NCBI RefSeq assembly: GCF_002443255.2 | Contig: NW_019211455.1 | Location: 11,478,280 to 11,542,279 of the forward strand | Length of the DNA stretch: 64,000 bases | DNA from: Varroa destructor | Taxonomy: Eukaryota > Arthropoda > Arachnida > Mesostigmata > Varroidae | Reading direction: 5' to 3' | Shown here: positions 51,401-60,969 of the stretch, piece after piece | Position numbering within the stretch: position 1 is the first letter of the stretch | How the letters are laid out: every line of letters begins with the position of its first letter | Position numbers and translations under genes: made by a program | Notes under the pieces: model-generated | Told to the model about the DNA's origin: nothing | Database searches by the model: none | The model's input: the letters and a program-made list of their open reading frames with translations, nothing else

Positions 51401-52458
51401 CTTAATTCACATATTACTTTCTAGCAGTGATCCTAAGTGAAACAATCTGGCTATGTATAGATTCGTTTGACTTTAGGTTCTGGTCGATAAAAAAAGCAAC
51501 ACTCCTAAAAAAAAAAAAGCCGAAACGGTACGAACAGGCGCAAAAAGTCTTAAAAGAATTTAGGTCCTTCGTCAGTGCTAATTACCCTAGCAAGTGGGCG
51601 ATAGATAACCATCTTTTCCCCAAAAACAACCGTTAATTCCGCGTCAAATTTTTAGCGTTAGTAGAAATTGACGTTTGTGCTAGCTTGATGAGTTTTCAAG
51701 TTATTTCAATCTAATTATCATTATAAAAATTTTACCTCGCCCTACTTCAAGGAAATCTTCATTGTTTTTTTTTTCCGAAAGCCACTTGAGGATTGGTGAT
51801 AACATAGCCAGTTGGACTTAGACGATCAACAAACTTTACACTGTCCATCGCTCTGCGGGAGGACACTGAGCAATAGCCTCCTGTTATGACGTGTCTTCAC
51901 GGAACATTGCTGGTTTCCTTTTAGTTTGCCATGCTATCTGACGTAGTAAATACGCTACCCTACGTTCCACCGAGAGTAGCGGGTGATTGTACGCACGCCT
52001 ATAACAGCCCGCCAAATTTATCCTAAATATTTCGAACATCTAGTGCCAATGGCGACATTGAAGAACGGTCTTGAAAAAAGCAAGGCCATCAAAACAGAAA
52101 ACCACCAAGCAGATTGTTGTTGTCCTATTATCAACTGCACCATATAGAATTTAAATGTCGACGCTACATTTCTACCATAATAATAAGTAGTTCAAAAGTC
52201 AGTTACGCGTCTGCGGCCGGCTGTACATGTCATATGTAAATTTGCTTTACGGTACCGTTCGAGACTAATTATACAATCATCTGGTTGCTTGCATCGGTCA
52301 ATTTTACCGATTATTACGTCTTGAACAATATTAATGAAGAATACGTTCAACAAACGCACGAAACCTAGATCTTTCCTGCTATTAAAAAAAGTAGCTAACC
52401 AGCTGCCACCTACCTCGGCCATATCCCATATAGATATATATAGGTACGTGAATTATCC
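48451..52458. other. Anonymous DNA, no gene recognised
   Basis: Short frames only, the longest being 127 codons (minus 49192-49575). A (TGCA)n repeat lies at 50333-50358. A 69-codon lysine-rich plus frame (51427-51636) includes an A12 homopolymer and is not called. No transposon or RNA gene is seen. Confidence 0.55.
50333..50358. repeat. (TGCA)6.5 microsatellite
   Basis: A self-complementary tetranucleotide repeat of 26 bases. Confidence 0.95.
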
Positions 52459-52791
52459 ATGATATGCCCAGGATCAGTCCCAGCAAACCCAGCATTATTG
52501 ATCAACGTCTATCTACGGCAGTACCATCCTGCTACGTTTGAGGCCGCTTCCTCACGTCATTTTGTTACGGCTTTTCTTGTTACCGCTGCTGTTAACGCCA
52601 CTGTCGTAGATACAACTGTTAATGAACTAGTCACATCAAAATGTTACGCATCTCCTATCCAACCCAGGCAGCAACTCACGATAAGATCGGCAGCGCCGAA
52701 CAAAAGCAGCGAGCAAATCAGTAATTGTAGCAATAGTTCTAAAGCGTCCGCTTCCCTGCTTTTCAGCGAAGATCAAAGCGTAGTGCAGTAG
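52459..52791 (+). other. Orphan ATG frame, 110 aa
   Basis: ATG at 52459, TAG at 52789-52791. The sequence has no low-complexity run apart from a serine-rich last third, plus a valine/threonine-rich middle. No family is recognised, and codon third positions show no clear preference. Candidate only. Confidence 0.1.
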
Positions 52792-52920
52792 TATGACGTT
52801 GCGCAACGATAATCGCCGCTGCGAATCCAACAATGAAGCCCCCTTGCCTATTAAATAAGCAGACGTCAGCCAGCGCCATCGCTCATCTTCACCGCACCAT
52901 TCTACAATGTTGCATTAGTT

Positions 52921-52938
52921 TACGTACGTACGTACGTA
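52921..52938. repeat. (TACG)4.5 microsatellite
   Basis: TACG units followed by TACATATATA. Confidence 0.93.
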
Positions 52939-53176
52939 CATATATAAAGTGCTAACGTGGAGAGGAGCGTTAAAGAGCGAACGTCGTTAGCGCCGCTGTT
53001 ACAACACGCACAAGATAGACCGAACAGTGTAGCAACGAGACATTGTATCTAATCGAAACCGGCGCGGTCGCATTACTGCTAGAGAAGGCAGTCGACCCTT
53101 ACTGTGAACTATAATTTCTCATGACTGTCCAAAGTAAAATTAGCAAGACAATATGACGGTTCATCTTCATTTCGTT

Positions 53177-53177
<1 letters not shown>

Positions 53178-53210
<33 letters not shown>
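53178..53210. repeat. (TTG)11 microsatellite
   Basis: Eleven perfect TTG units, the same motif and count as at 48418-48450. Confidence 0.97.
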
Positions 53211-53211
<1 letters not shown>

Positions 53212-54452
53212 GTTGTCATTGTCAATAAAAAAAGAAAAACATTTTTTTCGCAGCGTGATGCCAATGTCTTGTCTGATGCAACTTCTGTAGATTTTGTGCA
53301 TAAGTCTGCGCTACCTTCGATTCCTTGCGAGGTCATCGGATATTCTTATTATAACGTGTATAATACTTCTAGGTAAGTCTAATAACATTTACGCTTACAT
53401 CCACCCACAATCAAAGGGAGCATATTATCTTTGTGATTATCTAGTCGACTAGTTAAAGTTACCACGATTCGATCGCAACTGATTCCGGCCTCTGTGTCCA
53501 TGTCCTTAGTCGAAGGAAAGTGCACCATTCACTTCAACGTACGCGATTGCTGTTTTACCACGAGGGCTTCAATCCAAGAGTACTCTTCCTGGAATCGTTT
53601 GTCCGTCTCCGACAGTCAGGGCTTCCTATCCCGCTTTGCCGCGACCATCGCCACCGTCAACAGCCACATTCACGCTAGCTCCATTATAATCACCTATCGT
53701 TTGTTAACCAACTTGTTCAGAAAGTTTCTCTCTGATAGAAATCGAGAATTTGAATGTTTGTCTTATTTCTACGGCAGTCGCCGTCGCCGTCGCCATAGCT
53801 ATAGACATCAGTTCGTGACAGCCAAAGCCCGCGGCAGGACAATGCCGATGATGGCAGTAACGACAACAGTGACAATGTCAGCCGGAGATGCTGTGCAAGT
53901 AAAACTCGCTTGTTCTTTTTGAGCTTCAAATGTGCGTTTTTGTCGCTTGCTAATCGGAGCTCGACGTGCCATCTGCGACAGCCCACCGAACACGGCTCAG
54001 GGTTCTTACGGCAAAAAGAAACTGGAACGAAGGAAGCAACCGCTTCTCGTTCGCACATATAGAAAAACATAAAAATAGGTAGATCGGAGTAAATCGCTGC
54101 GTAGAAATGCTACTGTTGAGTAACTCGTTCAGCAGGTGTTCGACCCGTAAAAAAACACGCGCAGTCCGACAACTTACCGAGCGAGACTGTAACGTTCACG
54201 CTTTGCGCTACAGAAAGCACTCTACAAACGATACAACTTACGTGCTCACTTAATTAGTCCGCTCTTTGTTTCTATCAAACTGCCTAGAAGTACGGCGATC
54301 CAGCTTCAGGTTCGCCTAGTGTAGTGGAGCATAAACATGGTCAACGACGGCTCGCCGATCGACCTATACAGGCAGCTAGATAAGGCCACATAACGCTAGG
54401 TTCCTAACCTATATGTCCTAATAAATATTCATGAGCACACATACGTGCATAT
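53211..54452. other. Anonymous DNA, no gene recognised
   Basis: Overlapping plus (53494-53922, 142 codons) and minus (53717-54070, 117 codons) frames are about equal in quality, and neither has a recognised domain. Confidence 0.5.
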
Positions 54453-54788
54453 ATGGAGCAGTCGTATAAAATACATAATGGTTACAAACATCAATGTGAC
54501 TTACGAAACATAGGATCTAAGGATTGTTGTCCATGCAGCATTGATAAACTATGGGTATTTACCATATGCACTAGGCAGATTCCTTCTAGGCAATATTTTA
54601 CCAAGCACAAATTGGTTTCATACCACTCTTCTTTCACCATTTTTATCAAGCATATTTACTTCAGCCAGCGAGTCGTTTTGAGGATGTGGTTCCGATTGCA
54701 AGTCGACTTGGGAACGTTATATGTCTCTGTGTTAGAAGACGAATATATATATATATTGCATGTACTTGGCTGTGTAGCTCAGTATTGA
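54453..54788 (+). other. Orphan ATG frame, 111 aa, first of a plus-strand run
   Basis: ATG at 54453, stop at 54786-54788. Cysteine and histidine residues are scattered but do not make a zinc-finger pattern. It ends in an (AT)n run (54743-54756) read as alternating Tyr/Ile, which argues that at least the C-terminus is not real coding sequence. Confidence 0.1.
54743..54756. repeat. (AT)7 run
   Basis: Short AT dinucleotide run. Confidence 0.9.
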
Positions 54789-54805
54789 CACGTTCATAAG
54801 TATGG

Positions 54806-55273
54806 ATGTTCCTGTATTTATTCTATTTCGATATGTACTTAGAAGTAAACTTACGTAAACCAACTTACCATCCACGGCCGAGATGTTTACTCGAGATATA
54901 TCCGCGACGCGCGGGGCCACTTCCAGTGAACTACCAGTTTTTAACCACTCCTCAACTGTCAGCCTCGTGCTCTCCGACGTCGTCTGTTTCACCTGACTAT
55001 GTATATTTACGTATATATTTACGTTTAGACGAAATACTACAATATACACGTTACGAGGATCAGTGCAGAGATCAGGAGAACACCGAACAGCGTGACAGAT
55101 CCATCAACTCAGCCTCGTCTCTTTCCTTCAACCAGCAGCGTTTGCGCTGGTTTTTCTTGGCCTTTCGTTTTCTCTCCTTTTTTGTACCACACACACACAC
55201 AAAAAACCTTTTCCAATTTTCTCTTTCTTTGCCCCTCTTTTTTCTATTTTTTCGTCATAGCTTTCACACCTGA
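54806..55273 (+). CDS. Longest ATG-initiated plus-strand frame, 155 aa, unknown
   Basis: ATG at 54806, TGA at 55271-55273. Residues about 30-115 are varied and hydrophilic, with a charged run (RYEDQCRDQENTEQRDRS). After about residue 115 the frame enters a pyrimidine-rich stretch read as Phe/Leu/Ser. That stretch ends in TTTTTTCGTCATAG (AG at 55259-55260), which looks like a 3' splice acceptor. A mixed reading is therefore possible: a chance frame upstream, and an intron end followed by an exon starting at 55261. No family is recognised. Confidence 0.15.
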   Translation: MFLYLFYFDMYLEVNLRKPTYHPRPRCLLEIYPRRAGPLPVNYQFLTTPQLSASCSPTSSVSPDYVYLRIYLRLDEILQYTRYEDQCRDQENTEQRDRSINSASSLSFNQQRLRWFFLAFRFLSFFVPHTHTKNLFQFSLSLPLFFLFFRHSFHT

Positions 55274-55339
55274 CTTGTCATTCTCGTTGCCTTCGGTTAG
55301 TCTGCTTTACTTGTCTGTCTGTCACTTGTCCGAGTATGA

Positions 55340-55600
55340 ACACACTCCGTGCCGCTATCGGCCCAGGCTGCCTATGTCCTCTGGCAGGCCCGCCGAGTCA
55401 ACGGCACCCAGCTCCTTCTCTTCCAGTTCTTTCAACGGGGACTGGCGCCAGAATTGACCGGCATTAGTAGCATCGTTATCGTCACTGCCATTGTGTATTT
55501 GTCAACACCACACCACCGCGGCAGCGTGGATGCCCGTGAGCAGCCCCCGTCTGATCGAACTAGAAGACTACCAACCACGCCGTATCAACACGACAGATGA
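55340..55600 (+). other. Exon-like frame with a membrane-type segment
   Basis: The frame is open from after a TGA (55337-55339) to a TGA ending at 55600, with no internal ATG. The first 30 codons favour C- or G-ending codons strongly. A hydrophobic segment (ISSIVIVTAIVYL) at about 55466-55504 could span a membrane. A donor-like CGTGAGC lies near 55535. Two other frames over the same bases are also open, so the true frame, if any, is unclear. Confidence 0.15.
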
Positions 55601-55781
55601 GAAAAGTCCAAATCAGTCACAACCTGAAGACAACGAGACTCCTGTTGTTGATCTTCCTTTATCGACTAAAAGCTCCCTGATCAACCTACACTTTGGCTTC
55701 GTTTCGTCTAGCATTTGTCCCTGTTGCATAGACGGACAACATATTCTGCTCCTTACTCCGCCTTTGTTTGCCTGCTTATGA
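55530..55781 (+). other. Exon-like hydrophilic frame, 83 aa
   Basis: ATG at 55530, TGA at 55779-55781. The first 50 residues are charged and polar (RLIELEDYQPRRINTTDEK, then a Pro/Asp/Glu-rich stretch), the kind of sequence seen in cytoplasmic tails. The last 30 are hydrophobic and cysteine-rich. It overlaps the preceding frame by 71 bases in a different phase; a single frameshift between them would join a hydrophobic segment to a polar tail. No family is recognised. Confidence 0.15.
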
Positions 55782-55860
55782 CTAGGCAAGGAAATAATGC
55801 ACAGAGCCGTCATGCAACGCCAACGTGCTTGTCACGTACTCTTCTAACTCTAGCTCCTAG

Positions 55861-55899
55861 CTCCTCGCTCTCTCTCTCTCTCTCACTCTCTCGCTCGTT

Positions 55900-55938
<39 letters not shown>

Positions 55939-55960
55939 CGCTCGCTCGCTCGCCCGCCCG
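55861..55960. repeat. Interrupted (CT)n / (CTCG)n pyrimidine tract
   Basis: CT runs at about 55868-55884 and 55901-55935 are followed by CTCG tetranucleotides to about 55960. It is strand-asymmetric (polypyrimidine on plus) and could form H-DNA. It also resembles GAGA-type promoter tracts read on the minus strand. Confidence 0.93.
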
Positions 55961-56133
55961 CTTTCTACTTCGGATCTAATCCTTTTCAATTGGCTTAGTA
56001 ACCACTTTTATTAGCACTTTCAACTTCAGAAGCACTTTCTGATGTTAGCACTGTATTCGGCGCTGCACCCGCCGAAAAAAACCCGCGCAAGATTCAGACA
56101 GATGAACGTTCTTTTCTCTCTAGGTCTTTTGTC

Positions 56134-56160
56134 GCGACAAACTTTTTTTGCGACAAACTT
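56134..56160. repeat. 11-bp tandem duplication, 16-bp period
   Basis: GCGACAAACTT occurs at 56134-56144 and 56150-56160, separated by a T run. Confidence 0.9.
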
Positions 56161-56197
56161 CTTTCTTTCTACTGCCATCAACAACAACGACGCAAAG

Positions 56198-56220
56198 AAC
56201 AACAATAACAACAACAACAA
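56198..56220. repeat. (AAC)n run
   Basis: AAC/AAT triplets of about 23 bases. Confidence 0.9.
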
Positions 56221-56290
56221 TGGGCTGACGCGTTTCCAAAGTATGTTCCAATGGAGTTACTTTCCAATCAATCCAGTTCACTGGCGGTAG

Positions 56291-56542
56291 CGGCCCGACC
56301 CGTCGCAGAGCGCTCCCGTGCCCGCGACGCCGATGCAAACAAAGCACACTACTCGTTCGAAGCGATCGCGGCCCGAAGCGAAAGCAGCAGCGGCGGCGGC
56401 GGCGCCGGCCCTCCTGCATTTGCCTCCGCGCACACTGACGACGGCCGCTTCGATGCGCGCGCACCTGGGCGAGGGAAACAGCGACACACAGAAAGTCTAT
56501 GACTGGCTGTACGACAAGCAGCACCATTACAATTACTACTAG
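56291..56542 (+). CDS. Exon-like frame in a CpG-rich island, 83 sense codons
   Basis: The frame is open from after TAG (56288-56290) to TAG at 56540-56542, with the first ATG at 56333. About three quarters of codons end in C or G, clearly above the flanks. It reads a basic region, a seven-alanine run from GCA/GCG repeats (56384-56404), and a polar, aromatic end (DTQKVYDWLYDKQHHYNYY). An alternative plus frame reads Ser/Gly-rich sequence, and a 182-codon frame is open on the minus strand, because GC-rich DNA has few stops. It is either a terminal exon or a CpG-rich promoter/5' region. No family is recognised. Confidence 0.18.
   Translation, partial: RPDPSQSAPVPATPMQTKHTTRSKRSRPEAKAAAAAAAPALLHLPPRTLTTAASMRAHLGEGNSDTQKVYDWLYDKQHHYNYY
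56384..56404. repeat. (GCA)2(GCG)5 run
   Basis: Triplet run in the CpG-rich island. Confidence 0.9.
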
Positions 56543-58547
56543 TTCGTCCAGTACCATAGGACCACTGTGGTGCTGGTAGGAGAAGCATAGTCGCACGGCT
56601 ACAGTTGACAGGGAACGGGCAGGCGACGATGGGCCACTAGCCTTGGACCGATCAACGACTACATCCAACTACGACGCCGGCAACTCCTGTCTCAAGTATT
56701 ACTACTACCACTACAGTTACTGTTGGCTGATATGGCGACCGTGACGGTTGCCGTTACGGCCGACGACACTTTCGCTGAACAGGTTTATGGTCGCCCTACA
56801 AACGGATGAACAGATGCGCTTGGAGAGCAAGCGATCTCTACAACAACAAGAAATCACAGATAGCACTAGAGACTTGACTTAACGTAACGACTGGGGTCAG
56901 CGTACTGATACAATATACGATACGTGTATGTTAGAGGAACCGCAATAGAGAAACGAGCAACACGAATGGCGTTTCTATATATAGATACTGTTGTCACCGC
57001 AACTTATCGCAGTACCAATGGTACACGTTTGTTGAACGGCCAAAAACGTATGAACTGCTCATTGACGCGGGGAAGCGTAAAAGGAAAAGAGAGAAAGTCT
57101 TTGATAAAAACTATAGCGGCAGATTGATACGGACGAGAGGTTGACGCGGAAAGAAACCTCTGCAAGGCTCAGCTGTGTATATACATATATAGTTATATCG
57201 AAGTACAGTAGAAATGAATGTTTTTGCATACTGAACGTGATGAATTTGATCATTACGCGGCAGTGCTGACTGACAGAAAAACGTAGAATTAAGAAGCAAG
57301 ATTACATAATGCTATAACATAACTATAATGCTTAGACAAAGGAATTTCAAGCGATGTACGTAAATGACAATGCACGAAGCATCGTGCACGAATCAACTAG
57401 CTGAGGATAGAACGTACACGTTACTATTGGCATACCTTGTATATACACAAGTAACCGACCTGCTATAAAAATTATTATCATTATCCATCCTAACACCTTA
57501 TGCTGCACCATATATCTAGAGTGACTAGTCGGGTATTCCTGCCCCCTGCGTCGTAGGTCATTGCCTACGACAATTATCTACTTTGCAGTGTATTTACCAG
57601 TGTAACAATTTTGTTTCGTCCACCTATTTGAGCCAATCTCGTCTCGACCCTTTCACATGTACTGTCAATCTTCTATCGAATCATTCTGTTATGTTGAAAT
57701 TTCGTTACGAACTTTCCCCTATCAACGGTGAACGTTAAACGTCGCCGTCTTAACTGATCAAGCGGTTTACTATGGCTCAGCAACAGGTTACCGGGTGTAC
57801 CCTACAGGGAAAATCTACAACCCATCAATGCAATCCGTAACCGTAGCCCGACCGTAGATCTTTCCGGCAGCCGAATTTAGCACGACGCTGCAGTCAGGTC
57901 TTTAAGAAAAAGCGCCTCGTCCTTCGCGGCTTTACGCAGCCGCTATCGCCGCTGTTATGGCTGTTGCTGGCTTATATTTGCTGCTGCCGCTGCTGGCGCC
58001 GCCGTCGTTGACCTACATTCAATTCAAGTGGCAGGTGGCGCGCGGCCTTTGACGGCAATAATAGGCAAAAAACAGGCAGGCAGTTAAATCATCTAGAAAA
58101 GCCACCGTAAGTTCTTTCGTAAGATCCTTACTTTTAATATTCCAGGACACGTTAGGTAATCCAGGATCGAACCGAGACGTAAATCTGCGTCGTTTCGGGC
58201 TAGAAGAGTTATTGTCCGACGCTGAATAACGGGTGGTCTTGCCACCTTCCTCAGCATTTGTCTTGCCTGCCTACGATAAGTAAGCCGCACCTCTTGTTGT
58301 ACCTCTGGTTTAGATCGTTCTAAACAAAAAGCTTTGAGTTTTACGTACGATACCCTTGCTGGGCGTCCCATCAGACGATTGGCTCCCGCGTCGCTCGGAC
58401 GCAAACAAACCTAATCTAGCCATCATAAACGACGGCCGCGTTTCGATGAGTGACGCACGTGAACCCTTGAGGTCGCTAGCCTGTAGCCAGACCAGAAGCG
58501 AAATTAAGCTATAGATAGACGGGCAGAGGAAAGGTAATTGACAAATC
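56543..58547. other. Anonymous DNA, no gene recognised
   Basis: Short frames only. Minus frames 58093-58404 (103 codons, basic) and 58310-58669 (119 codons) overlap and have no recognised domain. A small hairpin is at 57550-57571. Confidence 0.5.
57550..57571. repeat. 8-bp perfect hairpin
   Basis: GTCGTAGG pairs with CCTACGAC around a 6-base loop. Confidence 0.85.
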
Positions 58548-58593
58548 CACATTGCACAGGCGACTGCTGGTTTACAGTGGCCTATGCAATGTG
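58548..58593. repeat. pre-miRNA-like hairpin
   Basis: Nine perfect pairs (CACATTGCA with TGCAATGTG) are followed by a C-A mismatch, four pairs (AGGC/GCCT), a G-G mismatch, four pairs (ACTG/CAGT) and an 8-base loop. Below the base, one mismatch is followed by two more pairs. Arms of about 22 bases with isolated symmetric mismatches and a small terminal loop match the general shape of animal microRNA precursors. The plus-strand 5' arm contains ATTGCAC, the seed of the miR-25/92 family, but the rest does not match that family as I know it and the arm differs. Either strand could be the transcript. Confidence 0.9.
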
Positions 58594-58932
58594 AATAGGA
58601 AAATAACATTATTTTTCTGGTGTCTGCACAGCTACCATATGTGCGCACAATGTCTTCGAACCCCCCCATCCCCCAAGTTTGTCGTTATCTAGTAGTAATG
58701 CTAATACATGTAAACAGATGTCCGTTTGACACCTGTCTATTACGTAACCTGCCTGTTATAGTTCGATACTGCATGGTTGTAGGCGCAAGTATATTGGTCC
58801 TTACGGTTACGTGTAATCAAACTGAGCACGCCATTCTTCTAGCAACTCAAAGTCTGTACAAACAGGAACAACACAATGACTCGTATCATATGTAACCGTG
58901 CAGGAATTTAGTCTTCATAAGGCACTCAAACT
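58594..58932. other. Spacer between two hairpins
   Basis: A 91-codon plus frame (58620-58895) without recognisable motifs, and a C7 homopolymer near 58662. Nothing else is seen. Confidence 0.5.
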
Positions 58933-58979
58933 AAAATATTTTGATCGAGGTTTTATAGAAACCTCGATCAAAATGTTTT
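58933..58979. repeat. 21-bp hairpin, 5-base loop
   Basis: The arms 58938-58953 and 58959-58974 are perfect 16-bp reverse complements (ATTTTGATCGAGGTTT) around the loop TATAG. One T-G pair and four A-T pairs extend the stem to 21 bp. A perfect 16-bp inverted repeat with so small a loop is not expected by chance. The loop looks too small for Dicer-type processing. It may be a fold-back duplication or a miniature element relic. Confidence 0.97.
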
Positions 58980-59079
58980 TCTAATGTCTTAAAGTATAGT
59001 GGAAGCTAATGGAGCCTCCGTATGAAACGCTCCGTATCTAATTATAGTAAGATAGTCATTTTTGTTTTCATACATTAAA

Positions 59080-59116
59080 TAGTAATACTTGTTATTACTA
59101 ATATTTCAGTAATAAA
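59080..59116. repeat. Three-segment AT-rich alternative hairpin
   Basis: TAGTAATA (59080-59087) pairs with TATTACTA (59093-59100), and TATTACT (59093-59099) can instead pair with AGTAATA (59110-59116), so two mutually exclusive stems are possible. It lies within an AT-rich block. Confidence 0.8.
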
Positions 59117-60949
59117 ACTCTGAGGTATCCATTACACAATTGAGCTATACTATATTTTATAAGAGAAAGAAAATTAGGTAGAACAGAAAATTCTACTATG
59201 TATAGCGTTTAGACTCTACCTCAAGCGTGTGATGATAACTGAAAAGCAGCACGCCATAACATACAGATTCACTCCATATTATTGAATTCTCTTGTTCTAC
59301 CCCCGTTCTGCGCATACCGATCTCTATTAGAGAGAAAAGAAGCAAGTCGGTAATATTTATATGACTACTCTTCTGGTCAGACTTTCCATAAGTTCCACAT
59401 CAATATTCTTTAGAACTTGCCCTCGCAGCATGCCACACGATAGAGTACCGCATAACGCTATTGTGCTCATAGTTTGCCCGCTCCATGTTCTACGTTCGCC
59501 GTTGCTTCCCGAATCGATCCGGCATTAAAATAGACGATGGCTTTTGAAAGGGTTAACTTCGCCAATGGGTCAGTTTGATGCACACCGCCTCGACTGTGCC
59601 TAGTATCTGGCATCATATATTTTGTATCTACTTACTTTCACATAATCATGATCGGATCAAACCACGATCACTGCATTTGTCGTGCCTGAACTTTTGCGTG
59701 CCTGAAGTTCTCTATGTCGTCACAGTGTATGTTTGTGGCATGTATGAGGGGGCAAGTTATATACTACTGAACCTATTGGCGCATGAAACGCTGAACGAGC
59801 GCCCTGCAGCAGCCACAGTGCGATCGTCATGACGACAGTGGCGACGGATTTGGAGAATTAAGCTTACGTCGCTGCCCATATGGATAATGGTTATGGTAGC
59901 GCCTGTTCATGCTGGTAATGTTGGCCAGTGCCGGTGTATCAAGAAGAGATCGAATTGTCGGATAAATGACAATACTGCTTAACCGTGATGTGTCCTACGA
60001 CATCCAGGACACAGTCTCCCAGGCCAATAAGCCGTCATCGTCGACTGCCACAGTCGCGTCCCGGTATACCCCTGTGATTTATATACGTGTAAGCGAAAAC
60101 TTTCGAGAAGTAACTTTCGCTCACCGAGTTGAGTCGAAAGAGTGCATATCTAATGATGTTTGTGGTGATATTATGCGTCTCCTGCGTAAGAAGCATGACG
60201 GTGACTCTGTGCGTGTGCGCACTAAGTGTGTATTTAAATAAAAAAAAAATTATGCAGCCGTCTCTCTGTCTTTCTTTCTTTTTTTCTTTCGTTCATGTTG
60301 TTAATGCTGTCGCTGTAACTGGTGTACAATGAGGTTTAGTGGTTTCCGACCATGTCATCGGCTATATCGTTCTCTTCTATGTGTGTCCACGTATAGATGT
60401 AACGGTCACAGAAAGCTCAAAAGAAGATCAATAGAGACAAAGGAAGAGTGGTTTGTTGACTGTTTCTCATGTCGGCTCTCCCCCCCCGTTAGCGTATAGT
60501 ATACCAATAATGGCAACGACGAGGACAGCGTGTTACTTATGATGTCATGCAAGATGACCCACCCTGCCAACGTGTTGTGGGTAACACTCTCACATTTATA
60601 TACACAACAAGCGAAACTGCGATCGGTATGTGCATAACCCAGAAAATCGTCCACCAGCAAGCAACGGTTGCCGGTGCCAGTAAATCCAGCGCATCGCACC
60701 ATCATAAAGTACTTAGCAAACGTCATCTGATTCTTTGAAATTTTCAGCCCCTACCTTCTTTCTAGACTGGCCTTCCCAGCGGTCCAACGCCGCTCACATC
60801 AACAATTCAGGACATTTTCATGTTTCTTGAATGTTTTTTTTCTTCCTATGAGAATACGAAGCTTAGGTAAGCGCACATAGAGGAGATCTGGAACATACTG
60901 CCCTAGAAAACGCAACATTGGTTTCGTCTATTATATTACATGATAACGT
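59117..60949. other. Anonymous DNA, no gene recognised
   Basis: AT-rich to about 59.3 kb, then mixed. An A10 tract at 60240-60249 and a T/C-rich stretch (60261-60290) follow. Short frames only; no RNA gene or transposon. Confidence 0.55.
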
Positions 60950-60969
60950 CTGCTGCTGCTGCTGCTGCT
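60950..60969. repeat. (CTG)n microsatellite
   Basis: Six and a half CTG units. Confidence 0.95.

Noticed and set aside
54732..55049. 105-codon minus frame opposite the 155-aa plus frame
   Set aside because: It includes the AT dinucleotide run and has no recognised motif; neither strand can be preferred strongly, and the plus-strand context is better.
56120..56668. Longest open frame in the window, 182 codons on the minus strand
   Set aside because: It crosses a CpG-rich island plus (AAC)n and (GCG)n repeats. The composition is arginine/cysteine/valine runs produced by those repeats, and plus-strand frames look more coding-like.
60240..60290. A10 tract next to a T/C-rich stretch, possible retroposon tail
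   Set aside because: No target-site duplication or retroposed body was identifiable.
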